The notes under the pieces were generated by a model that searched no databases, had not been told where the DNA came from, and was given only the letters and a program-made list of their open reading frames with translations. The position numbers and the translations under genes were made by a program. Positions 1-8,005 of a stretch of DNA of 17,896 bases are shown piece after piece. Numbering within the stretch: the stretch's first letter is position 1; the number at the start of each line of letters is the position of its first letter. This stretch comes from Dichotomicrobium sp964466965. Its GTDB lineage: Bacteria > Pseudomonadota > Alphaproteobacteria > Rhizobiales > Rhodomicrobiaceae. The stretch is taken from NCBI GenBank assembly GCA_964466965.1, contig CAYXPZ010000051.1, positions 1-17,896 of the forward strand, given 5' to 3'.

Positions 1-1183
1 CCTCGAAGGCGCGCATCTGGAAGCTGGCGCGCACCAGGATCGCCATGTCGTTGAGATCATGGCCGTCTCGCTGAAGCTGCTCGATGTCCTCACCGATAAG
101 GCGCGCTTCTTCCTCGTCGTCCCACACGCCCATGACCGAGATCTGCTCGCCGTCGCTGTCTTCGGTGTGCAGCGTCTTGCCGAGCCGCCCCTGGTTATGC
201 GCGATCAGGCCGGACGCTGCGCCGAGGATGTGCCCGGTCGAACGATAGTTGCGCTCCAGACGGATGACCTGCGCGCCGGGGAAGTCGTTCTCGAAACGCA
301 GGATGTTATCCACCTCCGCGCCGCGCCAGCCGTAGATCGACTGGTCATCATCGCCGACGCAGCAGACATTATGGTTGCCCTGCGCGAGCAGCCGCAGCCA
401 GAGATACTGCGCGACGTTGGTGTCCTGATACTCGTCGACGAGCAAGTATTTGAACTTGCGGTGATACTTCTCCAGAACCTCCGGGTTGTCGCGGAACAGG
501 CGCAGCCCCTGCAACAGCAGGTCGCCGAAATCGACAGCGTTCAGGTCCACGAGCCGCTGCTGATAGGCCGCATAAAGCTCGCCCGCCCGGCCATCGGCGA
601 ACACGTCATGCTCTTCCTCGGGCAACTTGTCGGCGGAGACGCCGCGGTTTTTCCAGCCATCGATCAGGCTCGCCAGCACGCGCGGCGGCCAGCGCTTTTC
701 GTCAAGCCCCGCGGCCTGGATGACCTGCTTGATGAGCCGGAGTTGATCGTCGGTGTCGAGGATCGTGAATGATGGCTGCAAATCAACCAGTTCGGCATGA
801 CTGCGCAGGATGCGCGCGCCGATCGAGTGGAACGTGCCCAGCCACGGCATGCCTTCCGCGATGCCGCCAGCAATCTCGCCGACGCGCTGCTTCATCTCAC
901 GCGCGGCCTTGTTGGTGAAGGTGACGGCCAGCACCTCGTAGGGCTTCGCGCGGCTCGTGGCGAGGATATGCGCGATGCGCGTGGTCAGCACCCTGGTCTT
1001 GCCCGTGCCCGCACCGGCCAGCACCAGCACCGGTCCGTCAAGCGCCTCCACCGCCTCTCGCTGCTGCGGATTGAGCGCCTCCAGATAGGGCGGGCGCGCC
1101 CGTGCGCGCTGCGACAACGGCGCTTTCTTCGCGGCCGGCGGCGCGGTAGCGGCCGATACAGCGTTTGCGTGATTCCCTGACAT
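1..1183 (-). CDS. uvrD: UvrD/Rep-family ATP-dependent DNA helicase, N-terminal part (cut by window edge)
   Basis: This is a superfamily 1A 3'-5' DNA helicase of the UvrD/PcrA/Rep type, which unwinds DNA in nucleotide excision repair, mismatch repair and replication restart. Translating the minus strand from the ATG at 1183-1181 gives about 394 open codons to the window edge, roughly half of the usual 700-800 residues. Visible motifs are the Q-motif LNPQQREAV (37-45), Walker A AGAGTGKT (56-63), motif Ia TFTNKAAREM (88-97), GTFHS (116-120), the Walker B-like DEYQDT (250-255), VGDDDQSIYGWRG (276-288) and LERNYRS (309-315). The first 30 residues are an Ala/Lys/Arg-rich extension. The gene lies 39 bases downstream of the CLC gene on the same strand, so co-transcription is possible. 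No strong Shine-Dalgarno precedes the ATG. The family call is firm; UvrD versus PcrA or Rep naming is less so without the C-terminus. Confidence 0.95.
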   Translation of the reverse strand, partial: MSGNHANAVSAATAPPAAKKAPLSQRARARPPYLEALNPQQREAVEALDGPVLVLAGAGTGKTRVLTTRIAHILATSRAKPYEVLAVTFTNKAAREMKQRVGEIAGGIAEGMPWLGTFHSIGARILRSHAELVDLQPSFTILDTDDQLRLIKQVIQAAGLDEKRWPPRVLASLIDGWKNRGVSADKLPEEEHDVFADGRAGELYAAYQQRLVDLNAVDFGDLLLQGLRLFRDNPEVLEKYHRKFKYLLVDEYQDTNVAQYLWLRLLAQGNHNVCCVGDDDQSIYGWRGAEVDNILRFENDFPGAQVIRLERNYRSTGHILGAASGLIAHNQGRLGKTLHTEDSDGEQISVMGVWDDEEEARLIGEDIEQLQRDGHDLNDMAILVRASFQMRAFE

Positions 1184-1222
1184 GGCTCTGAACTATACCA
1201 CACCGAGCGCGTCAGCCACGCG

Positions 1223-2947
1223 CTACCTGTGCTCTTCCACATGTGCGGCGACCAGCGCCTTGTTGTAAGCGTCGATGGCGTCGAAATGGCGGATCCAGCC
1301 AATAAGCTCGTCCGTTTGCGCGTCCACGACCGGCAGCCATTCCCGCCCAGTCTCGTCAAACATGCGCAGCGCATGGCGCAGCGTGTGGGTCGGCTGGAGG
1401 TTCGACCCGTCCGCGGGCTTGGCGGTATCGGCATTCTCATCTTCGCTGAGTGGCGTCATCATGTCGCGCACCCGCACGGTGTGCACAATATGCTGATGCG
1501 GCCCCTCATGGAGAAATAGGCCACGATTGTTCAAAAGCCAGTGGAAATAGCTCACGCCGTGCACCGCCTGTGTCAGCCCGTTCGAAATCGAAACGGTGAG
1601 CAGCAGCGCGATCGTCATCTGATAGCCGCCGGTCAGCTCGAAGACGATCAGCGTCGTCGAAATCGGCGCGCCGAGCACCGCGGCGGCGACCGCGCCCATG
1701 CCGAGGATGGCGTAAAGCCCCTCGCCGGAGGCCAGCTCGGGAAAGACGCTCTGCGCCACGAGGCCGAACGCGCCGCCGGTCATGGCGCCCAGATAAAGCG
1801 AGGGCGAGAACACCCCTCCGCCCATGCGAAAGCCGAGCGTTATGGCTGTCGCTGCCGTTTTCGCGAACAGGAGCGCCAACATTAGCCAGAGCCCAAGTTG
1901 ACTGTTGAGCGCGGAGTCTGTGGTGTCGTATCCGACGCCCAACACCTGAGGGAAGCTCAGCGCGATCGCCCCGACGCACAGGCCGCCGATTGCCGGCTTC
2001 AGCCAGATCGGGATCGGCGCGGCGGTCGCGGCGCGGTCCGCTCCGATCACGGCGAACTGAAAGGTGATCGCCACCGCTGCGGAGGTCAGCCCCAGCAATG
2101 CGAAAGCCGGAAACTCCCACAGCGAGACGATCTGATACTCGGTCACGATGAAGGCTGGGAAATTGCCGAGATGAACCCGCGCGATCAGTGTCGCAACAAC
2201 GCTTGAGATCGTGATCGGCACGAAGGCGCGCAGCGCGTAATGCCGCAAGATCACCTCATGGGCGAACAAAACCCCGGCGATCGGCGCATTGAACGAGGCC
2301 GCGACAGCCGCGCTCACGCCACAGCCCAGCAGCGTGCGTTGCGCGCCCGCGGATAACGCGAACCGCTGTTCGAGTTGCGAGGCGATGGTCGCGCCGAGAT
2401 GCACCACAGGGCCTTCGCGTCCTGCGCTCCCGCCGGTGCCAAGCGTGATCGCCGAGATCAACGCGCTGAGGAAACCATCACGCGCGGAGATGCGGCATTT
2501 GCCGATCGCCACTGCCTCAATGACGTCGGCGACGTTGTGCGGCCGCCGACCGCGCTGAAACTTCAACAGAATGAACCCGACGACCAGCCCGCCGGTCGCC
2601 GGGGCCAGCAGGATCACCCACCAGGGCAGCGCCATTGCTGCCGTCGTGGTCGCCTTATCCATGGTCCCCAGCCACGGCAGTTGGAACGTGCGGATCGCCA
2701 GGCGAAACAGAATCGCGGCGTAGGCGGCGGCAACCCCGACCAAAAGCGCCATAAGCCACACCAGCGGCTGGCGCTCGGCCAGGAATTCGCTGACATTGGC
2801 GGTGAAGCGGGTTGAGAAGAGCGCGAGCAGTTTGCTTTTCGCTGCACCGACCGCTGCGGCTACCGTATGCGGCTGTTGCCCGGTGGCGTCAGGGCGGGCG
2901 TTCGCCGCTGCGTCGGGGGTGCCCGACTGCTCATCGCTGGTCGTCAT
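1223..2947 (-). CDS. CLC-family chloride channel or H+/Cl- antiporter with C-terminal CBS region
   Basis: This 574-residue integral membrane protein belongs to the CLC family, which moves chloride or other anions across the membrane, in some members coupled to protons. The first 45 residues are hydrophilic and probably disordered, and many hydrophobic helices fill about 62-465. The hallmark GREGP with the gating glutamate lies at 176-180 (E178), and GVFSPSL at 378-384 matches the anion-binding segment. The tail from about 490 to 574 looks like a CBS region, a possible nucleotide-sensing module, with a typical LPVVD...LIGWI stretch near 538-552. In the segment GVLFAHEVIL (225-234) the site of the internal proton glutamate of E. 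coli ClcA appears to be V232, as in vertebrate channels. The first selectivity motif (GSGIP) is not recognisable; PHNVADVIEA stands near that place. The gene ends in TAG. The ATG at 2947 is the furthest upstream but lacks a clear ribosome binding site. Confidence 0.93.
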   Translation of the reverse strand: MTTSDEQSGTPDAAANARPDATGQQPHTVAAAVGAAKSKLLALFSTRFTANVSEFLAERQPLVWLMALLVGVAAAYAAILFRLAIRTFQLPWLGTMDKATTTAAMALPWWVILLAPATGGLVVGFILLKFQRGRRPHNVADVIEAVAIGKCRISARDGFLSALISAITLGTGGSAGREGPVVHLGATIASQLEQRFALSAGAQRTLLGCGVSAAVAASFNAPIAGVLFAHEVILRHYALRAFVPITISSVVATLIARVHLGNFPAFIVTEYQIVSLWEFPAFALLGLTSAAVAITFQFAVIGADRAATAAPIPIWLKPAIGGLCVGAIALSFPQVLGVGYDTTDSALNSQLGLWLMLALLFAKTAATAITLGFRMGGGVFSPSLYLGAMTGGAFGLVAQSVFPELASGEGLYAILGMGAVAAAVLGAPISTTLIVFELTGGYQMTIALLLTVSISNGLTQAVHGVSYFHWLLNNRGLFLHEGPHQHIVHTVRVRDMMTPLSEDENADTAKPADGSNLQPTHTLRHALRMFDETGREWLPVVDAQTDELIGWIRHFDAIDAYNKALVAAHVEEHR

Positions 2948-3136
2948 GTCGCGCTATTTTTCAATTTCGCGCAGGTTTGCCGCCGCGCCTTTTTCTCACT
3001 ACGCTATCATTGTAGCGTGCGTGTTCGCCAGAGCTTAAGCGGCAAGACCGCCAACCGGCGACACCGTGCCGAAAATGGCGCGCGCCGCCGCGAGCGCTCG
3101 GAATCACAGACGCCGGAACCAACGCCGGAGCCAAGT
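2948..3136. promoter_or_regulatory. Divergent intergenic region with a palindrome and overlapping -10-like hexamers
   Basis: This gap separates the minus-strand CLC gene from the plus-strand AsmA-family gene, so it should hold both promoters. It contains a perfect 6-bp inverted repeat, ACGCTA at 3001-3006 and TAGCGT at 3013-3018, around a 6-base loop. The palindrome includes TATCAT (3005-3010) on the plus strand and TACAAT (3014-3009) on the minus strand, each five of six matches to the sigma-70 -10 consensus. The -35 matches at proper spacing are poor on both strands. A shared operator or overlapping divergent promoters is an inference. Confidence 0.35.
3127..3130 (+). promoter_or_regulatory. 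Ribosome binding site (GGAG) that decides the TTG start of the AsmA-family gene
   Basis: GGAG lies six bases upstream of the TTG at 3137. This supports TTG as the start rather than the far-upstream ATG at 2867, which would make the gene overlap the divergent CLC gene by 81 bases and add a 90-residue Arg-rich stretch before the membrane anchor. Confidence 0.7.
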
Positions 3137-6100
3137 TTGAACACCCTGCTTGCTGTCCTGACATCGCTGCTGATCGTTATTCTCGCGGCGGCTTTCGCCG
3201 CGCCCTATGTGGTGGATTGGAACACGTACCGCTCGGTGTTTGAAGCGCAGGCGAGCAAGCTCGCCGGGCGTCCGGTGCGCGTCGCGGGTGATGTTGATCT
3301 GACGATCTTGCCTGTTCCGGAGGTGCGTTTCGATCAGGTGAGCATCGCCGACCGCTCGGGCAGCTTCGATGCGCCGTCTGCAAGCGCGGAAGCATTTCGC
3401 ATGGCGCTGTCGATCCCGCCGCTTTTGCGCGGCAAGATTGAAGCGCGCAAGATCGAGCTGGACCAGCTATCCCTTCGCCTCGGCCTGACCGCGGACGGAC
3501 AAGTCGACTGGCCGCGCCTGGGCGAGACCACGGCGGCCTTGCCGTTTCTGCCGGCGGATGTCTCGCTCAAGTCGGTGACGCTCAACGAGGCATCTCTCGC
3601 CGTCGGCCTGGCCGGCGGCCCTGTGCGCTGGCGCATAGAAGGCCTCACCGGCGAGTTGACAGCGGAAACATTGCGTGGACCGTTCAAATTTGCCGGTCGC
3701 GCCCTGATCGGCGAGGGGCATCGCGATTTACAAGTGTCAGTCGGCCGAATGTCATCGCAGGAGCAGCGGCCCGTCAAGGCGGTCTCGCGCGGCGAGGGAG
3801 CAGTCTACCGGGTTGACGGCAATCTGCGCGCGTTGACAGAAGGGCCCGTGTTTGTCGGCGAAGTTCAGGCCACAGCGCCAACAGCCCCGGGCGCCTCGCC
3901 TCAGTCGCCGCACAGATGGCAAGCCACGGCAACCGGCCGAGCAACACTCGACGGCGCATCCTTCGACGAAGTGAAGGTTACCATCACGCGGAACCAGCGG
4001 CCGCAGACGCTCGCCGGTACGGCACAGCTTACCTGGGACGAGATCCCGCGGCTTGATGCCCAACTGCAATCTCAATGGATCGATCTGGACCTGCTGGTCG
4101 GATCGGATATCTCGGACCGCGCCCCCGCCGAGGTTCTGTTGGCGATCCCGTCGCTTTTGGCGGATGTTCCGATTCCCGCCAGCCGCGCACGCATCGAAAT
4201 GGAAGTTACCCAGATCAGCCTGGGCGACGATCTTATCCGGGATTTGCGCGCCGTCGCGCGGCGTGGCGAAGGCGGCTGGGGCGTTGAAGAATTGCGCGCC
4301 GGATTGCCGGGCAGCAGCAGTTTGCGTTTCGACGGGCAACTGGCGCGTGAAGGGGGCGCGCCGACGCTGGCCGGCGCGGTAAGCGTCGGCGGCACGAACC
4401 TGGGACGCCTCCTCCGATGGGCCGCGCCGAATGTCGTAAAAGCCAGCGATGTCGCGGCCGAGTCGTTCTCTCTGAGCGGTGATGTGACCTCGGCCCCGGA
4501 GGCGTTCGACCTGAAAAATATCTCTGCACGTTTGGGAGATTCGCGCGTGCGGGGCGCGGTGACGTTGGCCTTCGCGGAAAATCGTTCGGGGACTGTGGAG
4601 CTAAATGCGCGGACGCTCGACTTGCGGCCCTACATCGAAGAAAGCAGCGCTGCTTTATTCCGCGAGCTTTTCGCAACCTTGGACGACCGTGTCAGCCCCA
4701 GCGAGCAAAACTGGACATGGCGTCTTGCGCTGCGCGCGGATCGGCTCGCGCTGCCCGAGATTGCCGCCACGGATGTCGAGACGCGTCTGCGCGTCGATGG
4801 CCAGGCGGTTGAGATCGAGACGCTTGAGCTGCGCGGCGACGCCGGCCTTCGCATCGCCGGCAGCGGCGTGTATCCGCGAGACGACGCCGAAGCCGCCCCG
4901 GCGCTGCGACTCGGGCTTTCCGCGGACCGCCCTGAGCCGCTTGCCGATCTCATTAGCGTGATACCAGGCGGGGGAGCGTGGCTGGCGCCGCATCGCGACC
5001 GGTTGACCGCAATGATGCCCCTTCATCTGTCCGCAACCATGCGTCCAAGCCGCGTGGAAGATAGTTTCTGGCTGCGCGTTGACGGCACCGCCGGAGAAAC
5101 AGAGTTGCTGGTCAACGCCCGCCTTTATGGCGCGGATGTGGATCGCTATCATCTCGCCGTCGAGGCGAACAATCCGAGCTTGACGGCTTTGGCGCGGCTC
5201 ACTGCGCCCGATCTGGCGGAGTGGATTAAGCTTGAAAGCGCCAATCGCCCAGCCCGGCTTCGAGCCGACTTTGCCAAGGCCGGCGGCAGCCCCTGGCGCG
5301 GCACAGCAGACGTAACGACCGACGACCTTCGTCTGGCCTACGATGGTACGGTGTCACCCGACGCCGCTTCCATCCGCTTTGATGGTGAGGCCGCCATAGA
5401 CGCTCCCGACGCGGATGCCCTGCTGGCGTTAGCCGGGTTACCAGACCCAGACGCAAGCGGCGCTGTGGCGCTTCGCGCAACGGTGTCGGGAGATGGCGAG
5501 GTCTACCAAACGGGCGACCTGAAGGTCGATCTCGACGGTCAGATTGCAAGAGGACATGCGCGGCTCGACGTGTCCGGGGCTATACCAACAGCGGAGATCA
5601 ATCTTAATGCTGGCCGCTTCCACCTGGCGCGCGCGGCCGCGCTGCTGCTGGAGCCTCGCGATGAGACGCAGGACGCCGCATGGCCTGACACGCCGTTCGC
5701 GACCGAGGCGCTTAAACGCGTTTCGGGCACCTTGTCGCTCGGCGCTGACGAGCTGGTCGTGTCGGAACGCTTGACGGTGCAGGACGCCACCATGACAGCG
5801 CGGCTGGAGGGCGGAGCCCTGCGCATCCCGCTGCTTTCTGGCAAGGTTTATGACGGCGAAGCCGTCGCGTCCGCGGCGTTGCGCCCAGCGACGGGACGGA
5901 CGGTTTTCGAGGGCGAGGTTTCGATCAAGGGGCTAGACCTGGCGAAGATGCCACATGGCGAGGGCGCACCGCTCGCGACTGGCACGGCCGATCTAAGCCT
6001 GCGCGCGGCGAGCGAGGGACTGTCACCGCGGGGCCTGACCACCGTTATGTCCGGACAGGGGCAGATCGACCTGAAGCCTGGCGAAATCCACGGCCTTGAT

Positions 6101-6889
6101 CCGCGCGTTGTGGCGCGCGTCGCGCGCGACTATCTCGCCGCGGAGGCGCAGCCGGAGGAAACCATTGCAGGGCAACTGACCGGGCCGATACGGAATAGCC
6201 GTTTTGCCCATGACGGGGCGCAGGCGGCGCTGCGTTTAAAGGACGGAGCGCTGCGCCTGAACGACATGGTTCTCGACGCGCCTGGCGACGGACAGATGGT
6301 GGAGGCAAACGCGCGTCTTGATATTGTCGAGATGACGCTGAACAGCCAGTGGGATATCACGGCGGCGCTGGACGGGGAGCCCATGCCGCGCGTCCGCGTG
6401 ACCTTATCCGGGCCGGCGTCCAAATTCGGCCGGTTCGCGCCGCGTATCGATGCCGATGATCTGGAGCAGTTCCTGACTGTGGCCCTTATGGAGCGCAATG
6501 TCGAACGTCTGGAACAGCTTCGCGGCCAAGGCCAAGCCAGCGGCTTGCAAGGCGCGCAGCCCGACCCGGCGCAAGAGTCGCGCCCGCAGAGGCCGCCGGA
6601 GGCCGGGACGCCTTCACAACCGCCGCTTGCCCCCGACGATTTGCCGCTTGAAAGCTCCGACCCGCTGCCGGGCTTCAGCACCGAGATCGAGTCCGCGCCG
6701 GGCGCATCGCGCGGGCCCGAAGCTGCCACCGGCCGCTCAGCCGGCCAGTCCAACGCCGGCACACCCACGCCTGGCACCCAGCTTGATGACCCCGATGTCG
6801 TTGAAGATGCGCGCCGTGAGATCATGCGAGAAGCCCCGGCGCAACCGGAACCAACCTACGATCCGTTCTCCGAACTGTTCCGCAATTGA
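3137..6889 (+). CDS. AsmA-family envelope protein
   Basis: With the TTG start this is a 1250-residue protein of the AsmA family. These inner-membrane-anchored periplasmic proteins are implicated in outer-membrane biogenesis and, for relatives such as TamB and YhdP, in phospholipid transport. Residues 2-22 form a single hydrophobic anchor, followed by the typical AsmA N-terminal segment VVDWNTYRSVFEAQASKLAG and the VRFDQVSIAD region. The long middle part is rich in repeated beta-strand patterns. An AsmA-like C-terminal region follows from about 960, with SGQGQIDLKPGEIHGLDPRV near 970-990. The last 120 or so residues (from about 1130) are a Pro/Ala/Gly/Gln/Ser-rich, low-complexity tail that looks disordered and is unlike the folded core. 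Many alphaproteobacterial AsmA proteins are this long. The start was chosen by the GGAG at 3127-3130 and by placing the hydrophobic anchor at the N-terminus. Substrate and partners cannot be told from the sequence. Confidence 0.88.
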   Translation: MNTLLAVLTSLLIVILAAAFAAPYVVDWNTYRSVFEAQASKLAGRPVRVAGDVDLTILPVPEVRFDQVSIADRSGSFDAPSASAEAFRMALSIPPLLRGKIEARKIELDQLSLRLGLTADGQVDWPRLGETTAALPFLPADVSLKSVTLNEASLAVGLAGGPVRWRIEGLTGELTAETLRGPFKFAGRALIGEGHRDLQVSVGRMSSQEQRPVKAVSRGEGAVYRVDGNLRALTEGPVFVGEVQATAPTAPGASPQSPHRWQATATGRATLDGASFDEVKVTITRNQRPQTLAGTAQLTWDEIPRLDAQLQSQWIDLDLLVGSDISDRAPAEVLLAIPSLLADVPIPASRARIEMEVTQISLGDDLIRDLRAVARRGEGGWGVEELRAGLPGSSSLRFDGQLAREGGAPTLAGAVSVGGTNLGRLLRWAAPNVVKASDVAAESFSLSGDVTSAPEAFDLKNISARLGDSRVRGAVTLAFAENRSGTVELNARTLDLRPYIEESSAALFRELFATLDDRVSPSEQNWTWRLALRADRLALPEIAATDVETRLRVDGQAVEIETLELRGDAGLRIAGSGVYPRDDAEAAPALRLGLSADRPEPLADLISVIPGGGAWLAPHRDRLTAMMPLHLSATMRPSRVEDSFWLRVDGTAGETELLVNARLYGADVDRYHLAVEANNPSLTALARLTAPDLAEWIKLESANRPARLRADFAKAGGSPWRGTADVTTDDLRLAYDGTVSPDAASIRFDGEAAIDAPDADALLALAGLPDPDASGAVALRATVSGDGEVYQTGDLKVDLDGQIARGHARLDVSGAIPTAEINLNAGRFHLARAAALLLEPRDETQDAAWPDTPFATEALKRVSGTLSLGADELVVSERLTVQDATMTARLEGGALRIPLLSGKVYDGEAVASAALRPATGRTVFEGEVSIKGLDLAKMPHGEGAPLATGTADLSLRAASEGLSPRGLTTVMSGQGQIDLKPGEIHGLDPRVVARVARDYLAAEAQPEETIAGQLTGPIRNSRFAHDGAQAALRLKDGALRLNDMVLDAPGDGQMVEANARLDIVEMTLNSQWDITAALDGEPMPRVRVTLSGPASKFGRFAPRIDADDLEQFLTVALMERNVERLEQLRGQGQASGLQGAQPDPAQESRPQRPPEAGTPSQPPLAPDDLPLESSDPLPGFSTEIESAPGASRGPEAATGRSAGQSNAGTPTPGTQLDDPDVVEDARREIMREAPAQPEPTYDPFSELFRN

Positions 6890-7100
6890 GGGCGAGGCGC
6901 GTCGTTCTAAAGACGGTGGTTGCAGCGCCGTTATTAATCTGTACCCTGAAAACAACGCCTTTTCGTAAACAGAACACAAAATGGCGGCGTTTGAGGAAAC
7001 GCAGGAGCAACCGCCCAGGATGCTGCATCAGAGTTGTACCGTGCCGGCCAATTCTGCATGCGCGTCATGAGCGGCTGGGAGCGCCCAAGGGACATGACGT
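6890..7100 (+). promoter_or_regulatory. Intergenic region upstream of the SDR gene, with a small inverted repeat
   Basis: This 211-base gap probably holds the promoter of the dehydrogenase gene. A weak sigma-70-like pair is TTGCAG (6920-6925) and TACCCT (6942-6947) with a 16-base spacer. GCGTTT (6987-6992) and AAACGC (6997-7002) form a 6-bp hairpin with a 4-base loop. No T-run follows, so it is not a standard terminator. A 29-codon ORF at 6981-7070 has no ribosome binding site and is not called as a gene. Confidence 0.25.
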
Positions 7101-7967
7101 ATGGCGACTTTAGAGGGTAAAACCCTCTTCATATCCGGGGGCAGCAGGGGAATTGGCCTCGCCATCGGCCTGCGTGCCGCGCGCGATGCCGCCAACGTTG
7201 CGATCGCCGCCAAGACGGCCGAGCCGCACCCGAAGCTACCCGGCACCGTGTATACCGCCGCGCTTGAGGTGGAAAAAGCTGGCGGCCACGCGCTGCCGAT
7301 CATCTGCGATATCCGCGACGACACACAGGTTCGCGCCGCGATCGACCAGACGGTACAGGCGTTTGGCGGCATCGATATCTGCGTGAATAACGCCAGCGCC
7401 ATCAGCTTGACCGACACCGCCAGCACCGAGATGAAACGTTTCGACCTGATGCATCAGGTGAACACGCGCGGCACCTTTCTGGTGTCGAAACTGTGCCTTG
7501 AGCATCTTCGCCGCGCCGACAACCCGCACATTCTGATGCTCTCACCGCCGCTTGATTTCTCGCCGCGCTGGTTTTCAGGGCATCTCGCCTATTCGCTGGC
7601 GAAATACGGGATGAGCCTGTGCGTGCTGGGGCTGGCAGATGAACTCGCGCCATCGGGTATTGCAGTGAACGCATTGTGGCCGCGCACGACCATCGCCACG
7701 GCGGCGATTGCCAACATCTTGGGCGGTGAAGAGATCATGCGGGCAAGCCGCCGCCCGGAGATCGTCGCCGACGCCGCGCATGTCATCCTGTCGAAACCTG
7801 CAGGCGACTTCACCGGGAACTTCTGCATCGATGACACGTTGCTTGCCGAGCACGGCGTGCGCGATTTCGATCGCTATCGCATTGACCCAACGGTCGACCT
7901 CACGCCCGACATCTTTGTGCCCGCCGACAGCGTGCCGCCGGCACCGCTGACTGCTCCGGGCCGCTGA
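7101..7967 (+). CDS. Short-chain dehydrogenase/reductase, HSDL2-like
   Basis: This is a 288-residue NAD(P)-dependent oxidoreductase of the classical SDR fold. The glycine-rich cofactor motif SGGSRGIG is at 12-19, NNAS at 96-99, a candidate catalytic serine is in LSPPLDF (S148), and the YxxxK motif is Y164/K168 in YSLAK. The SPPL segment and the C-terminal IDDTLLAEHGVRDFDRY (243-259) are typical of the subgroup related to hydroxysteroid dehydrogenase-like protein 2 and citronellol/citronellal-type dehydrogenases. Fatty-acyl or isoprenoid alcohol substrates are therefore possible but not shown. The usual TGG before SRGIG is SGG here. The ATG at 7101 has AAGGGA eight bases upstream. It is followed 38 bases later by the amidohydrolase gene and may head the gene run to tlyA. 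SDR membership is sure; the substrate is unknown. Confidence 0.92.
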   Translation: MATLEGKTLFISGGSRGIGLAIGLRAARDAANVAIAAKTAEPHPKLPGTVYTAALEVEKAGGHALPIICDIRDDTQVRAAIDQTVQAFGGIDICVNNASAISLTDTASTEMKRFDLMHQVNTRGTFLVSKLCLEHLRRADNPHILMLSPPLDFSPRWFSGHLAYSLAKYGMSLCVLGLADELAPSGIAVNALWPRTTIATAAIANILGGEEIMRASRRPEIVADAAHVILSKPAGDFTGNFCIDDTLLAEHGVRDFDRYRIDPTVDLTPDIFVPADSVPPAPLTAPGR

Positions 7968-8005
7968 CAGCATCACCAAAGAACAGGTCGCTGGATCGAA
8001 ACCTT

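Noticed and set aside
59..772. A 237-codon plus-strand open frame over the helicase gene
   Set aside because: The minus strand encodes clear UvrD motifs II, III and IV in the same stretch. The plus frame is its shadow.
2867..3136. N-terminal extension of the AsmA-family frame from the ATG at 2867
   Set aside because: It would overlap the divergent CLC gene, place 90 Arg-rich residues before the membrane anchor, and ignore the well-spaced GGAG before the TTG at 3137.
6981..7070. A 29-codon ORF upstream of the SDR gene
   Set aside because: It has no ribosome binding site, no recognisable sequence and a length expected by chance in this gap.
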